From Comamonas resistens (GTDB lineage: Bacteria; Pseudomonadota; Gammaproteobacteria; Burkholderiales; Burkholderiaceae_C), in contig NZ_CP125947.1 of NCBI RefSeq assembly GCF_030064165.1, forward strand, positions 62,001-126,000: DNA of 64,000 bases, written 5' to 3'. Made by a program: the position numbers and the translations under genes. Shown in pieces: positions 50,284 to 59,519 of the stretch. The notes under the pieces are model-generated. The model was given only the letters and a program-made list of their open reading frames with translations, did no database searches and had not been told where the DNA came from. Position 1 is the stretch's first letter; each line of letters opens with the position of its first letter.

Positions 50284-51290
50284 ACGCGATAAAAAGAGCG
50301 GTACCAATCTATAAAACGCTGCACGCCCGTCATCACGGGCATGGCTGGTGCAAATCCTACCCAGGCTTGCAGTGCCCGGGTGTCGGCCGATGTGCTGTGC
50401 ATATCGCCTGGCTGTATGGGCAGCATGCGCTTGTGCGCCGTGGAGCCGATGGCGGTCTCGATGGCTGCGATGTAGTCCATCAGCACGGTGGGAGAGTTGT
50501 TGCCGATATTGAAGATGCGATAGGGCGCTGTGCTGGTGCCAGGGTTGGGGTGCTGGCTGTCGTAGCTGGAGTCAGGTGTGGCAGGCTTGTCCAGCACGCG
50601 CATGATGCCTTCGACGATATCGTCGATATAGGTGAAGTCGCGCACCAGCTTGCCTTCGCCATACACGTCGATGGCTTCACCTGCGAGGATGGCTTTGGTG
50701 AACTTGAACAAGGCCATGTCGGGGCGACCCCAGGGACCATATACCGTAAAAAATCGCAGGCCGGTGGTGGGTATTCCATAGAGGTGCGAATAGGTGTGTG
50801 CCATCAGCTCGTTGGCCTTCTTGGTGGCCGCGTAGTAGCTGATGGGATGGTCTACTGCATCGCTTTCGGCAAACGGCATCCTGGTATTGCCACCATAGAC
50901 GCTGGAGCTGCTGGCATAGACCAGATGCTCGACCTTGTGCTTGCGGCAGCCCTGCAGGATGTTTCCAAACCCCAGCAGATTGGAGTCCGTGTAATCGTCG
51001 GGCTGGTCGATGGAATAGCGCACACCTGCCTGGGCCGCCAGATGCAGCACCTTGGCTGGAACTGCTTCGGCAAACAGCTCGGCCATGCCTTGGCGGTCAG
51101 CCACATCCAGTTCCACAAAGCGGAAGTGGGCATGCGGACGCAGTTGCTCCAGACGGGCGTGTTTGAGTGCCACATCGTAGTAGCTGTTGAGGTTGTCGAT
51201 ACCGACAACGGGCACGCCTTGCTCCAGCAGGCGCTTGGCACAATGCATGCCGATAAAGCCGGCGCAGCCGGTGATCAAAACAGGATTCAT
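50280..51290 (-). CDS. UDP-glucuronate 4-epimerase-like NAD-dependent epimerase
   Basis: A 336-residue short-chain dehydrogenase/epimerase. [25 protein letters not shown] is the GxxGxxG NAD site, and the catalytic elements are [10 protein letters not shown] and [40 protein letters not shown] and [25 protein letters not shown] (here [18 protein letters not shown]) match bacterial UDP-glucuronate/UDP-galacturonate epimerases. It should make UDP-galacturonate from the Ugd product. It overlaps ugd and the GT39 gene by 4 nt each. Confidence 0.9.
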   Translation of the reverse strand: MNPVLITGCAGFIGMHCAKRLLEQGVPVVGIDNLNSYYDVALKHARLEQLRPHAHFRFVELDVADRQGMAELFAEAVPAKVLHLAAQAGVRYSIDQPDDYTDSNLLGFGNILQGCRKHKVEHLVYASSSSVYGGNTRMPFAESDAVDHPISYYAATKKANELMAHTYSHLYGIPTTGLRFFTVYGPWGRPDMALFKFTKAILAGEAIDVYGEGKLVRDFTYIDDIVEGIMRVLDKPATPDSSYDSQHPNPGTSTAPYRIFNIGNNSPTVLMDYIAAIETAIGSTAHKRMLPIQPGDMHSTSADTRALQAWVGFAPAMPVMTGVQRFIDWYRSFYRV

Positions 51291-52786
51291 GGTACGACCC
51301 GGAGATATTGGTATTGGGCAGGTGTTGCGCTGGCGGGCATTTTCTCGAAAGGAATGCTCAGGGTCTGGGGCGCGGCATGCTGAGGCAGCACGGCTTTGAC
51401 GCCATCCCACCAGTTGGGGGCGGGCCTGTCTGCTCGTGTGATCAGCAGCAGTGGTGCCCCGGTTGGCGCATGAGCCTGGGCCAGGCACTGCTGCAGCAGA
51501 TGGCCATCCGTGCAGCCCAGTGCATAACTGGCGGGAAACTGCGAATGCAGCATGGCAGCGATCATGTGATCCGAGCCAACAATCACGCCCTGGCCGTCAT
51601 AGCCGGCGCTGCGCAGCTGTGCGGCCAGTTCTTTGACCGGGTGGTTCAACTCATCTGGGTCATTCTTGCGTCCGCCCTGCCAGGGGCGCAGCGTGGCCAT
51701 CAGCAGAAAAATCAGGGCAAAAACCAGGACCAGGCCGGTGAATACCTTGCCCGCTCCGGGCTCTAGCAGCGCGGGGCGCCAGACATAGAGAGCCAATGGC
51801 GCAATTGCCACCAGTGGAAGCATCCAGCGTTGTTTGAAGTCGGTCACGTCTGCCAGCAGCACCATGCCGAGAAGACAAGCGATGACAAGCAGCAGATAGC
51901 GCTGCAGCAAGGCAAGAGCCCAACTGCGCTCAGGCAGAGGCAAAGACGAGGCAGCGGCCCAGAGCTTGGAGCGATAGCCCAGGCCAACAGCGATCAGCCA
52001 CAAGCCCATTGCCGAAATCAGGGCCTTGCCCAAATTTCCCAAACCCTTGAGGTGTGAAACCTCTGCAGAAATGGACATTTTCTGCACGGTTTCCGTGGTC
52101 GCCATGCCCCAATGCAAAGCCAGCCACCATGCATGGGGCGCAACCAGCAGCAGGCCGACTACAGGAGCCAGCCACCAGCCTTTGGCAAAGAGGGCGGACC
52201 TGACCTGACCCACGGACATGGAGGCGACAAACAGCGCAGCGATCAGCATGGCATAGCTGTATTTGGACAGCATGCCCAAGGCGCAAAAAATGCCAATCAA
52301 CACGAAATTGATAGGTTGGGGGCTACGGACCTGGCGCAATACGGCCCACCACAATCCCATGGTCATGGCCGTCACCATCACGGTATGGGTCTGGTCGCGC
52401 AGCGAATCCCAGCCAAATGGAGGCATCAGCAGCAAGCCGGCCGCCACCCACCAGGCGCCTTTGGCATTGAGCAGCTGTCTGCCTGCAAGCCATGCCAGGC
52501 AATAGGTCAGTGCAATCAAGCCGTGCTTGAGCACGGCCAAGGCCAGCACGGATGGGCCCAATACCTGGCAGACCACCCATTGCAGCCAGGTGTAGAGCGG
52601 GGGCTGGGGACCATAGCCCAGCGATAAAGTTTGGGCCCACAGAATCTGCTCGGATTCGTCCCATTTCATGCCGGAAGAGATGGCAACACGGGAAAGAATA
52701 TGCGCGCAGGCCAATAAGAGAACGCAAAGCCACGGCTTGGCGTACAGCTTTTGCTGCCAGTCCTGATAGTTGGTTGGGGAGGTCAT
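51287..52786 (-). CDS. GT39-family membrane glycosyltransferase (ArnT/RgtA-like)
   Basis: A 499-residue integral membrane protein with about 11-12 helices. SSGMKWDESEQILWAQTLSLGYGPQPPLYTWLQ carries the acidic first-loop residue of GT-C/PMT-type transferases (ArnT, RgtA-D). These take a sugar from a polyprenyl phosphate and move it to lipid A or core on the periplasmic face. It is the first gene of the leftward operon with the epimerase and ugd. The gap to the divergent GT2 gene is 97 bp. Confidence 0.85.
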   Translation of the reverse strand: MTSPTNYQDWQQKLYAKPWLCVLLLACAHILSRVAISSGMKWDESEQILWAQTLSLGYGPQPPLYTWLQWVVCQVLGPSVLALAVLKHGLIALTYCLAWLAGRQLLNAKGAWWVAAGLLLMPPFGWDSLRDQTHTVMVTAMTMGLWWAVLRQVRSPQPINFVLIGIFCALGMLSKYSYAMLIAALFVASMSVGQVRSALFAKGWWLAPVVGLLLVAPHAWWLALHWGMATTETVQKMSISAEVSHLKGLGNLGKALISAMGLWLIAVGLGYRSKLWAAASSLPLPERSWALALLQRYLLLVIACLLGMVLLADVTDFKQRWMLPLVAIAPLALYVWRPALLEPGAGKVFTGLVLVFALIFLLMATLRPWQGGRKNDPDELNHPVKELAAQLRSAGYDGQGVIVGSDHMIAAMLHSQFPASYALGCTDGHLLQQCLAQAHAPTGAPLLLITRADRPAPNWWDGVKAVLPQHAAPQTLSIPFEKMPASATPAQYQYLRVVP

Positions 52787-52883
52787 GAAGCCACTGTATT
52801 CGGGCTGAAGGGAAAGGCCGGAATGGCGCCCGGCGAAAATCGTGCCAAGGGTATTCAGTTAGTATAGGTGGACTGTTATTCCA

Positions 52884-53909
52884 ATGCTGAGCATGACGTC
52901 CGTGCACGATTCCAAGCCCGAAGTTTCCATTGTTGTCCCTGTCTATAACGAGTTCGATAATCTGCCCGATCTGGTCGCTCGCATTGACGAGGCCATGCGT
53001 CAGCAGCCACTCAGCTATGAACTCATTGCCGTGGATGACGGCTCTACCGATGGCAGCGCCAAGCGCTTGAAGGAACTGGCGGAACAGCACCCATGGGTGC
53101 GAGCCGTGTGTCTGGTGCGCAACTATGGCCAATCCAGCGCATTGCAGGCCGGCTTCGACAGGGTGCGCGGTCGTTATGTAGTGACGCTGGATGCGGACTT
53201 GCAGAACGAGCCTGGTGATATTCCACTGCTGCTGGAGCGCCTGGAAAACGATCCCGATGTGGATATGGTGTCTGGCTGGCGCAAGAACCGCCAGGACAAG
53301 GCGCTCTCACGCCGTCTGCCGTCGGTGCTGGCCAACCGCCTCATCTCCAGCTCCACGAATGTCAAGCTGCATGACTACGGCTGTGCCTTGAAGGCCTACC
53401 GCCGCGAGATCATCGACCGCATTCGCCTGTATGGTGAATTGCACCGCTTCATCCCCTCGCTGGCGCGTGATGCGGGTGCGCGTATCGCGGAAGTTCCCGT
53501 GCGCCACCATGCGCGTACGCGTGGCGTTTCCAAGTACGGTATCGATAGGACTTTCCGGGTGATTCTGGACCTGATCTTCATCGTCTTCTTCATGCGTTTT
53601 CGCCAGCGTCCGCTGCATGCGTTCGGCGGGCTTGGTCTGTGGCTGGCGACGCCGGGCATATTGATTCTGCTGTGGCTGCTGGGCGAGAAGATCATGGGCG
53701 AATCCATTGGTGGGCGCCCTTTGCTGATGGCTGGCGTCATGCTGGTGCTGATGGGCATGCAGTTCATCGCTGCCGGCCTGATCGGTGAATTGCTGACGCG
53801 TATCTATTACGAGTCGGGCAGTGGCTTGCAGTACTACGCCAAGGAATATGGCGCGGTGGAAACCGCGCCTGAACCACAAGCCTCGGAAGCGGTGCTCGGC
53901 ACATCGTGA
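52884..53909 (+). CDS. GT2-family polyprenyl-phosphate sugar transferase (ArnC/GtrB-like)
   Basis: A 341-residue membrane-anchored glycosyltransferase. VSIVVPVYNEFDNLPDL and AVDDGSTDGS bind the nucleotide, TLDADLQNEPGD has the DxD (103-105), and two C-terminal helices (about 240-260 and 275-300) anchor it. It resembles GtrB, ArnC and dolichol-phosphate mannose synthases, so it should load undecaprenyl phosphate with a sugar, probably a uronic acid given ugd and the epimerase. The start is 52884 or 52893. Its stop overlaps the next start (GTGA). Confidence 0.9.
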   Translation: MLSMTSVHDSKPEVSIVVPVYNEFDNLPDLVARIDEAMRQQPLSYELIAVDDGSTDGSAKRLKELAEQHPWVRAVCLVRNYGQSSALQAGFDRVRGRYVVTLDADLQNEPGDIPLLLERLENDPDVDMVSGWRKNRQDKALSRRLPSVLANRLISSSTNVKLHDYGCALKAYRREIIDRIRLYGELHRFIPSLARDAGARIAEVPVRHHARTRGVSKYGIDRTFRVILDLIFIVFFMRFRQRPLHAFGGLGLWLATPGILILLWLLGEKIMGESIGGRPLLMAGVMLVLMGMQFIAAGLIGELLTRIYYESGSGLQYYAKEYGAVETAPEPQASEAVLGTS

Positions 53910-54841
53910 ACAAAGGCCGCAAAGCATTTGCCAAGGGCATGCTGGGCCTGGCATTGCTGGGCGCTGTCATCTATCTCGCCAATCCCGTGCAGCTCTGGGG
54001 GCGCTTGCAGCAGGCAAATCCCTGGTGGTTGCTGGTGGGCTTTGGGTTTGCCATTGCCTCCAACGTAGTATCTGCCTGGCGCTGGAGGGCCATGGCTGTC
54101 TGGCTGGGGGCCGAGATGCCGATGGCCTCAGCCATGCGCTGGTATTTCCAGGCCATTGGCCTGAATGTGCTTCTACCAGGGGCGGTTGTCGGCGGTGATG
54201 TTTACCGGGCTTTGGCTATGCAAAAGACCGGACAGTCCAAATCGGCAAGCAGCCTGTCGGTGATTCTGGATCGGCTCAGCGGTCTCTGGATGTTGTGCGC
54301 CATTGGAGGCTTGGGCGCCGTAGCTTGTGCAGCCACATTGGCGCCATGGCTGGATTTGGACGTGACGCTTTTCAGGACAGCTTTGCTGCTCATCACCTTG
54401 CTGTGGTTGCTGTTGCCATGGGGCCTGCTGAAGGCTGTACATCTGGAATGGGTCAAGCTGCCGGGCGCTTGGCTGGCCCCCTTGCAAGACGCGGTGCAAA
54501 GGGCTGACTTCATACCTCAGCTATGGCTGCAGGGTTTGAGCTCGGCCATGGTGCAACTGCTGTCGGCCGCTGCGCTGGCCTGTGGTGCGCTGGCCCTGGG
54601 TCTGTGGCAACCACTGTCCGTGTGGGCTTTTGCGATTGCCCCGATTTTTCTGATGGCAGCGTTGCCGGTCAGTGTGGGGGGCTGGGGAACGCGGGAAACC
54701 GCGGCGGTTGCCGCACTGGCTCCGTTTGGCGTGCCCGCTACCTTGGCTGTTGGCGTGGGCTTGCTCTATGGCGTTTTTGCCTTGGCTCAGGGCGCGCTGG
54801 GTGCGTTGGCCCTGGGCCTGCCTGCAAGAGATCAGGCTTGA
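53906..54841 (+). CDS. Lysylphosphatidylglycerol synthase-TM/AglD-like membrane protein
   Basis: A 311-residue protein of the LPG_synthase_TM (UPF0104) family with about eight hydrophobic segments: ALLGAVIYLANP near the start, RAMAVWLGAEMPMASAMRWYFQAIGLNVLLPGAVVGGDVYRA with the conserved GxVGxDxYR segment, and LPVSVGGWGTRETAAV near the end. No catalytic LPG synthase domain is present. Members next to GT2 enzymes may assist lipid-linked sugar transfer or flipping. It starts with GTG, overlapping the GT2 stop by 4 nt, and overlaps the convergent O-antigen ligase by 10 nt. Confidence 0.88.
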   Translation: MNKGRKAFAKGMLGLALLGAVIYLANPVQLWGRLQQANPWWLLVGFGFAIASNVVSAWRWRAMAVWLGAEMPMASAMRWYFQAIGLNVLLPGAVVGGDVYRALAMQKTGQSKSASSLSVILDRLSGLWMLCAIGGLGAVACAATLAPWLDLDVTLFRTALLLITLLWLLLPWGLLKAVHLEWVKLPGAWLAPLQDAVQRADFIPQLWLQGLSSAMVQLLSAAALACGALALGLWQPLSVWAFAIAPIFLMAALPVSVGGWGTRETAAVAALAPFGVPATLAVGVGLLYGVFALAQGALGALALGLPARDQA

Positions 54842-56133
54842 GGCGAAGCGCCGGATTGGGCCTCCAGGCGACAGATCCCGCCCCAGAGTACGGCCAGGCC
54901 GAAGATATAGAACATATTGCCGCTGTTGTGGGCAAAGAAGACCTGGGTCCAGCCAAAGCCAAAGTACGCCAGAGGCAGCAGGGTTGCGGCTGCGCGTAAG
55001 GCCAAAGCCTTGGAACGCATTTCCTCGTGCACCCTATTCAGCCGCTTGTGCGTAGGCCAGAAGATGATCGCAGGGACTGCATAGAAAAGCAGCAGCAGAA
55101 TCAGACCCAGCAAGCCGCGCTTGACCCACATGTCGAGGATTTCATTGTGGGCGTGCCCGTACTCCATCACGGACGGGTGAGCCAGACCTTGATCCACCAT
55201 CTTCTGCTTGGCTGCGGGGTAGCCGGCCAGACCCCAGCCAGAGATCGGGCGTTGCTCGATCAGATGGATGGCCAGACGCCATTGCTCCAAGCGCTGACCT
55301 ACCGATGTGGTGGCATATTTTTGAGGGTCCTGCAGATATTCAGAGACTTCCCGGCTTGCCTCCTGGGTGCGCTGCTCCAGTTTGTTATAGGCAGGCACGG
55401 CAATGAGCACACCAAGCACTACCATGATGGCAGCAGCCATGCTGGCCAGCTTCTTGAAGCCATTAAGCCAGGCCATGAGCCAGATCGCCGCGATCAGCAG
55501 CGGCGTTACCACCCATGAACCGCGCGAGTCCGAAAGAAAAGAGGCCAGGATCCCGCAGGCTCCCAGCAGGCCCAAGGCCGCTGCCTGCCATTTACCCCAG
55601 CGTCCGAGGATGGCCACAGCAACTGCGGCAAAGCCCAGATACATGGCAATACCGCCATATTGAATGGCGTTGGTGAATCCGCTGACGCGTGGCATTTTGA
55701 GAACGCCAGCCTGATAGGCGGCAATGGCCAGTGCGCCCAGGGCTCCACATGCCAGCCCCCAGACAATTGCGGAAAGCCGCACGCCAGTCTTGCTGAGATA
55801 CCATAGACTCAGGGCCGCCAGCGCATATTTGGTGCCATATCCCCAGCCAGCAGCAGAGAACAGACGATCGAAGGACATGCTCCAAAGCAGGCCCATGATC
55901 AAAATCATGCTCACCAGAACTCGCGTATCTCTTGCTGTCGGCTGTTTGGCGCGGAAAGCTGCGCAGCCGACGATGGAGAGCAGAGCCAGAGCTGTCGAGC
56001 CATATGAGTAACCGGAGGGGAGACAAAGACTCAGGGCGAAGAAGGCGAAGCTGGAGGCATCCAAAGCGTGTGCAAAGCCTCGGGCCATTTTTCGTTGATC
56101 TGGCTTCGCAGACGTTTGTAAATGCGCAGTCAT
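54832..56133 (-). CDS. O-antigen ligase-family membrane protein (WaaL-like)
   Basis: A 433-residue protein with 11-12 transmembrane segments. LSDSRGSWVVTP has the conserved arginine and the big periplasmic loop contains ISGWGLAGYP and YGHAHNEILDMWVKRGLLGL with the catalytic-loop histidine of WaaL/Wzy_C ligases. It joins O-antigen or a similar glycan from undecaprenyl diphosphate to lipid A-core. Start 56133 is an ATG. Base composition here is visibly less GC-rich than in the metabolic genes. Confidence 0.88.
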   Translation of the reverse strand: MTAHLQTSAKPDQRKMARGFAHALDASSFAFFALSLCLPSGYSYGSTALALLSIVGCAAFRAKQPTARDTRVLVSMILIMGLLWSMSFDRLFSAAGWGYGTKYALAALSLWYLSKTGVRLSAIVWGLACGALGALAIAAYQAGVLKMPRVSGFTNAIQYGGIAMYLGFAAVAVAILGRWGKWQAAALGLLGACGILASFLSDSRGSWVVTPLLIAAIWLMAWLNGFKKLASMAAAIMVVLGVLIAVPAYNKLEQRTQEASREVSEYLQDPQKYATTSVGQRLEQWRLAIHLIEQRPISGWGLAGYPAAKQKMVDQGLAHPSVMEYGHAHNEILDMWVKRGLLGLILLLLFYAVPAIIFWPTHKRLNRVHEEMRSKALALRAAATLLPLAYFGFGWTQVFFAHNSGNMFYIFGLAVLWGGICRLEAQSGASPQA

Positions 56134-56207
56134 GGTGTGGATGAGTGTGGCAGCGAGGTGATGGTCTTCAAACTACACTGCGGGGTTTGTCTTAAGTGCC
56201 GAAGTGT

Positions 56208-56972
56208 ATGTCGTCATTGCCCGTGGTTTTTATCAATTTGTCCAAGGATGTAGAGCGTCGTGATCGCATGACGACTCAGCTAGAGCAGATGGGCCTGAGG
56301 GCATCTCGCCTCCCCGCCGTGTGGTGGTCAGATTTGCCAGCCGATGAGCAACGGCGGTATTTTTCGTCCGCGGAGAGCCGAGGCCGTTACTTCAAGCCAT
56401 TGGGTAATGGAGAAAAGGGTTGCTATTGCAGCCACCTCAAGGCATGGCAGTCGCTGCTGCAGAGCAATGAACCCGCCCTGGTGGTTTTTGAGGATGACGT
56501 CAAACTACTGGACAGCTTGCCGCAGGCTTTGGCCGCGATCAAGGCACTGCCGAGCGATGGCAGCTGGGACATGATCAAACTCTATGGGCGTGAGCAGGAG
56601 AAGATTGCCAATCAAGGCCCCTTGGTCGAGGGGGCCCTGCAACTGATCTCTTACCAGCGAGTGCCGAGCTTTGCGGCTGGCTATGTCGTCAGCAGGGCAG
56701 GCGCCGAAAAATTGCTGAAGACGCGCATTCCGTTTGACAGGCCTGTGGATGTGGACCTGCGCTTCTGGTTTGAGAACGGGCTGCGTATCTTTGGCGTCTA
56801 TCCCTCTGTCATCGCCTTGGATGACACCAGCGAAGTCAGCAGCATCTGGGCACAGAAAGAGGCGCGGGCAACCGTGCTGCAGAAAATACGCAAGTTCAAA
56901 ATGAAGCTTGCGCTCAACTGGGGCAACTTCTGTGCAAAAGCTCCCCATGTGTCCGAAGTGCTCAAGCGTTAA
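56208..56972 (+). CDS. Glycosyltransferase family 25 (LPS biosynthesis)
   Basis: A 254-residue GT25 enzyme. LPVVFINLSKDVERRDRMTTQLEQMGLRASRLPAVW is the family N-terminus, GEKGCYCSHLKAWQSLLQSNEPALVVFEDDVKLLD holds the EDD metal/donor site. GT25 enzymes such as LgtB/LpsA add galactose to the LPS outer core. ATG 56208 is preferred over GTG 56196. It is divergent from the O-antigen ligase and convergent with the GT4 gene, overlapping it by 11 nt. Confidence 0.9.
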   Translation: MSSLPVVFINLSKDVERRDRMTTQLEQMGLRASRLPAVWWSDLPADEQRRYFSSAESRGRYFKPLGNGEKGCYCSHLKAWQSLLQSNEPALVVFEDDVKLLDSLPQALAAIKALPSDGSWDMIKLYGREQEKIANQGPLVEGALQLISYQRVPSFAAGYVVSRAGAEKLLKTRIPFDRPVDVDLRFWFENGLRIFGVYPSVIALDDTSEVSSIWAQKEARATVLQKIRKFKMKLALNWGNFCAKAPHVSEVLKR

Positions 56973-58047
56973 CGGGAAGCAGTTTTTGATATTGCTGCCA
57001 CATATGCTCGCGCCCATAGTGATTCAGGGCATGGTCGCGTGCCGCCAGGCCGAGATTTTGCGCAAGCTCCGGGTTATCCAATAGCTTTTTCAGAGCCTGG
57101 GCCAGGGCCTCGGGATCGGACTCCGGTACACGCAGACCATTGACCTCGGGGGTGATGACTTCCCGTGCGCCAATCACATCTGACACGACGCAGGCGCACC
57201 CTGCTGCCATGCCTTCAACCAGAGCCAGAGGCATGCCTTCCCAATGTGTAGCAAGCACAAAGATCTGGGTTTGAGAGAGGCGCAGGGGAAGATCGGAAAC
57301 GTTGCCAAGAAAGCGGACTTGTTGTGTCAGACCCAGCTCCGACACCAGCTGTTCGGCCTTGGCTTTGAGAGCGCTTTTACCGCCGCCGGCGAGATAGAGG
57401 GTGGGCGTGCAGCCTTGGCGCCTGAGTATGCCTAGAGCCTTGATCAGGCTGGCATGGTCTTTCTGGCGGGCGAAGCGTGAGGCCATGTAAATGGCGGGTT
57501 CGCGTTCCTGCCAGCGCAAGGGCTGGGTGGACTGTGGAAAACGCTCCAGGTCGATGCCGTTGCAAATGGCCAGGCATTTCTCAGGGGGGAAGCCCCGTTC
57601 GATTAGGCTGGTCTTGACGCCTTCCGAGACCCCGATATGGGCCTGCGTAAGCGGCTCAAGCGCCAGAGCCTGCCGCAGTCTGCGCGGTGTGTAGCGCTCT
57701 CTGGAATTGTGTTCCACATGAAAGATATGTGGCACCTGCTCTGCTGCGGCAGCACGCCGCCCCCAGATATGGTCGCTGAATCCATGGGCAAAGACCGCAT
57801 CGGGCTTGAAGCCGCGAATGACCTTGCGCAACTCCCAGACGGTGATGGCGTGCATCCAGTTGGAAACCACATGGACCTGAAGGCCCTGCTGGCGCAGCTT
57901 CTCGACCCTGGCGTCATCAGTGCTGGGCTTGCGCCTGAGCACCAGCATGACTTCGTATCCCGGCGTATGCAAAGCCGCCAGGCTGAGGTCGATGGCAACC
58001 TGGGTGGCTCCGGAAAATCCTCCGGTGACGAAATGCAGAATACGCAT
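56962..58047 (-). CDS. Glycosyltransferase family 4
   Basis: A 361-residue GT-B transferase. The N-terminal acceptor domain opens MRILHFVTGGFSGATQVAIDLSLAAL, VFHVEHNSRERYTPRRLRQALALEPLTQAHIGVSEGVKTSL lies in the middle, and the donor domain has YMASRFARQKDHASLIKAL and FVLATHWEGMPLALVEGMAAGCACVVSDV with the E-x7-E motif. Likely builds LPS core or O-antigen. GTG at 58053 is possible, but ATG 58047 gives the standard MRIL start. No signal peptide. Confidence 0.92.
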   Translation of the reverse strand: MRILHFVTGGFSGATQVAIDLSLAALHTPGYEVMLVLRRKPSTDDARVEKLRQQGLQVHVVSNWMHAITVWELRKVIRGFKPDAVFAHGFSDHIWGRRAAAAEQVPHIFHVEHNSRERYTPRRLRQALALEPLTQAHIGVSEGVKTSLIERGFPPEKCLAICNGIDLERFPQSTQPLRWQEREPAIYMASRFARQKDHASLIKALGILRRQGCTPTLYLAGGGKSALKAKAEQLVSELGLTQQVRFLGNVSDLPLRLSQTQIFVLATHWEGMPLALVEGMAAGCACVVSDVIGAREVITPEVNGLRVPESDPEALAQALKKLLDNPELAQNLGLAARDHALNHYGREHMWQQYQKLLPVNA

Positions 58048-58066
58048 GGGCACTAGTAATGCAGAA

Positions 58067-58150
58067 ATGAAAGATGGTTCCCTACGCTCTCACACCTGCG
58101 TGTGAGGCAGCCCCTCCAATAAGGGGCATTTTCATCTTGGGGCGGCCCGG
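58067..58150 (-). repeat. Terminator-linked structured repeat (family R4), copy C
   Basis: On the minus strand it begins CCGGGCCGCCCCAAGATG five bases after the T-run of the terminator at 58155-58194. ATGAAA can pair with the TTTCAT at its far end; the inner CCCCTtattggAGGGG and CACACGCAGGTGTG stems are kept. Confidence 0.75.
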
Positions 58151-58154
58151 AAAT

Positions 58155-58194
58155 GAAAAAGCACCTGGGTACTTATGGAAGTCGCCAGGTGCTT
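58155..58194 (-). terminator. Intrinsic terminator of the zinc-finger gene
   Basis: AAGCACCTGG and CCAGGTGCTT form a perfect 10-bp stem, followed by TTTTT on the minus strand, 17 bp past the zinc-finger stop. Confidence 0.88.
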
Positions 58195-58210
58195 GAGAGT
58201 TGGGACCGGA

Positions 58211-58420
58211 TCAATGACCGCCCGCAAACACCTCGCCAGCCTTCAGACGGTAGGCTGTGCCGCAGTATGGGCACTTGGCTTCGCCGGTCTTGGCCACATC
58301 CAGATAGACCTTGGGGTGGCTGTTCCACAGCTTCATATCGGCCTTGGGGCTGGGGCAGAACACGCCACCTTGGGCATTGAGGTCTTTGGCGGCCAGTTCG
58401 ACGACGGCGTTCGTGGTCAT
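58211..58420 (-). CDS. Small CHCC-type zinc-finger protein
   Basis: A 69-residue protein of the zf-CHCC family (related to the mitochondrial complex I accessory subunit NDUFS6). The expected ligands are Cys22, His35, Cys50 and Cys53 in VFCPSP, NSHPKVYLDV and AKCPYCGTAYRL. Bacterial members are widespread, and their role is not established. It follows ilvE on the same strand by 79 bp and is likely co-transcribed; its own terminator follows. Confidence 0.88.
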   Translation of the reverse strand: MTTNAVVELAAKDLNAQGGVFCPSPKADMKLWNSHPKVYLDVAKTGEAKCPYCGTAYRLKAGEVFAGGH

Positions 58421-58499
58421 TTCTCGTGTCTTTCTCTTGATTTTGATGAAGCGGGCTTGCTGCCGGAAACAGCAGTCAAGCCGCTCAGGGGTGTGATTT

Positions 58500-59438
58500 T
58501 TACACCAAGGTCAGCCAGTGGGCGTACTTGGGGTTGCGGCCGTTGACGATGTCAAAGTAGGCCGACTGGATTTTTTCGGTAATCGGGCCGCGGCGGCCTT
58601 CGCCGATCTGCACGCGGTCCACCTCGCGGATGGGTGTGACTTCGGCGGCGGTGCCGGTGAAGAACAGCTCGTCCGAGATATACAACTCGTCGCGGGTGAT
58701 GCGCTTTTGCACCACTTCCAGGCCCAGGTCCTTGCAGATGTGCAGCACGGTGTTGCGGGTGATGCCGTTGAGGGCACCGGCGGACAGGTCGGGGGTGTAG
58801 ACCACGCCGTCCTTGATGACGAAGATGTTCTCGCCCGAGCCTTCGGACACAAAGCCCGAGGCGTCCAGCAGGATGGCCTCGTCGTAGCCATCGTCCAGCG
58901 CTTCGGTATTGGCCAGGATGGAGTTGGTGTAGTTGCTCACCGCCTTGGCCTGGCTCATGGTGATGTTCACATGGTGGCGGGTGTAGCTGGAAATCTTGGT
59001 GCGGATGCCGCGCTGCATGCCTTCCTCGCCCAGGTAGGCGCCCCAAGCCCAGGCGGCGACCATCAGGTGGATGCTGTTGCCCTTGGGGCTCACGCCCAGC
59101 TTGCGGTCGCCGATCCAGGTCAGCGGGCGCAGATAGCAGGACTTGAGGCCGTTGGCCTTGACCACCTCGACCTGTGCCTGATTGACCTGCTCCTGGGTGA
59201 ACGGGATCTGCATGCGCAGGATCTTGGCGCTGTTGAACAGGCGCTTGGTGTGCTCTTCCAGGCGGAAGATGGCCGTGCCCTTGTCGGTCTCATAAGCGCG
59301 CACGCCTTCAAAGGCGCCGCAGCCGTAGTGCAGCGTGTGGGTCAGCACATGGATCTTGGCGTCGCGCCACTCCACCAGTTGACCATCCATCCAGATCTTG
59401 CCGTCGCGGTCGGACATCGAAGGAACTACAGGGCTCAT
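58500..59438 (-). CDS. ilvE: Branched-chain amino-acid aminotransferase
   Basis: A 312-residue class IV PLP aminotransferase. IWMDGQLVEWRDAKIHVLTHTLHYGCGAFEGVRAY is the N-terminal signature, SQAKAVSNYTNS holds the PLP lysine (about K165), and DGYDEAILLDASGFVSEGSGENIFVIKDG the cofactor and carboxylate loop. It forms leucine, isoleucine and valine from their keto acids. ATG 59438 has AAGGATGG upstream and is preferred over a longer frame to 59489. Confidence 0.96.
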   Translation of the reverse strand: MSPVVPSMSDRDGKIWMDGQLVEWRDAKIHVLTHTLHYGCGAFEGVRAYETDKGTAIFRLEEHTKRLFNSAKILRMQIPFTQEQVNQAQVEVVKANGLKSCYLRPLTWIGDRKLGVSPKGNSIHLMVAAWAWGAYLGEEGMQRGIRTKISSYTRHHVNITMSQAKAVSNYTNSILANTEALDDGYDEAILLDASGFVSEGSGENIFVIKDGVVYTPDLSAGALNGITRNTVLHICKDLGLEVVQKRITRDELYISDELFFTGTAAEVTPIREVDRVQIGEGRRGPITEKIQSAYFDIVNGRNPKYAHWLTLV

Positions 59439-59519
59439 AAAACCATCCTTTTGGGTTTGTGTAATCAGTGGTCGCCAGCATGGGTTCAACGCTGGCGCTT
59501 GTCTCCTGAATTCGCCATT

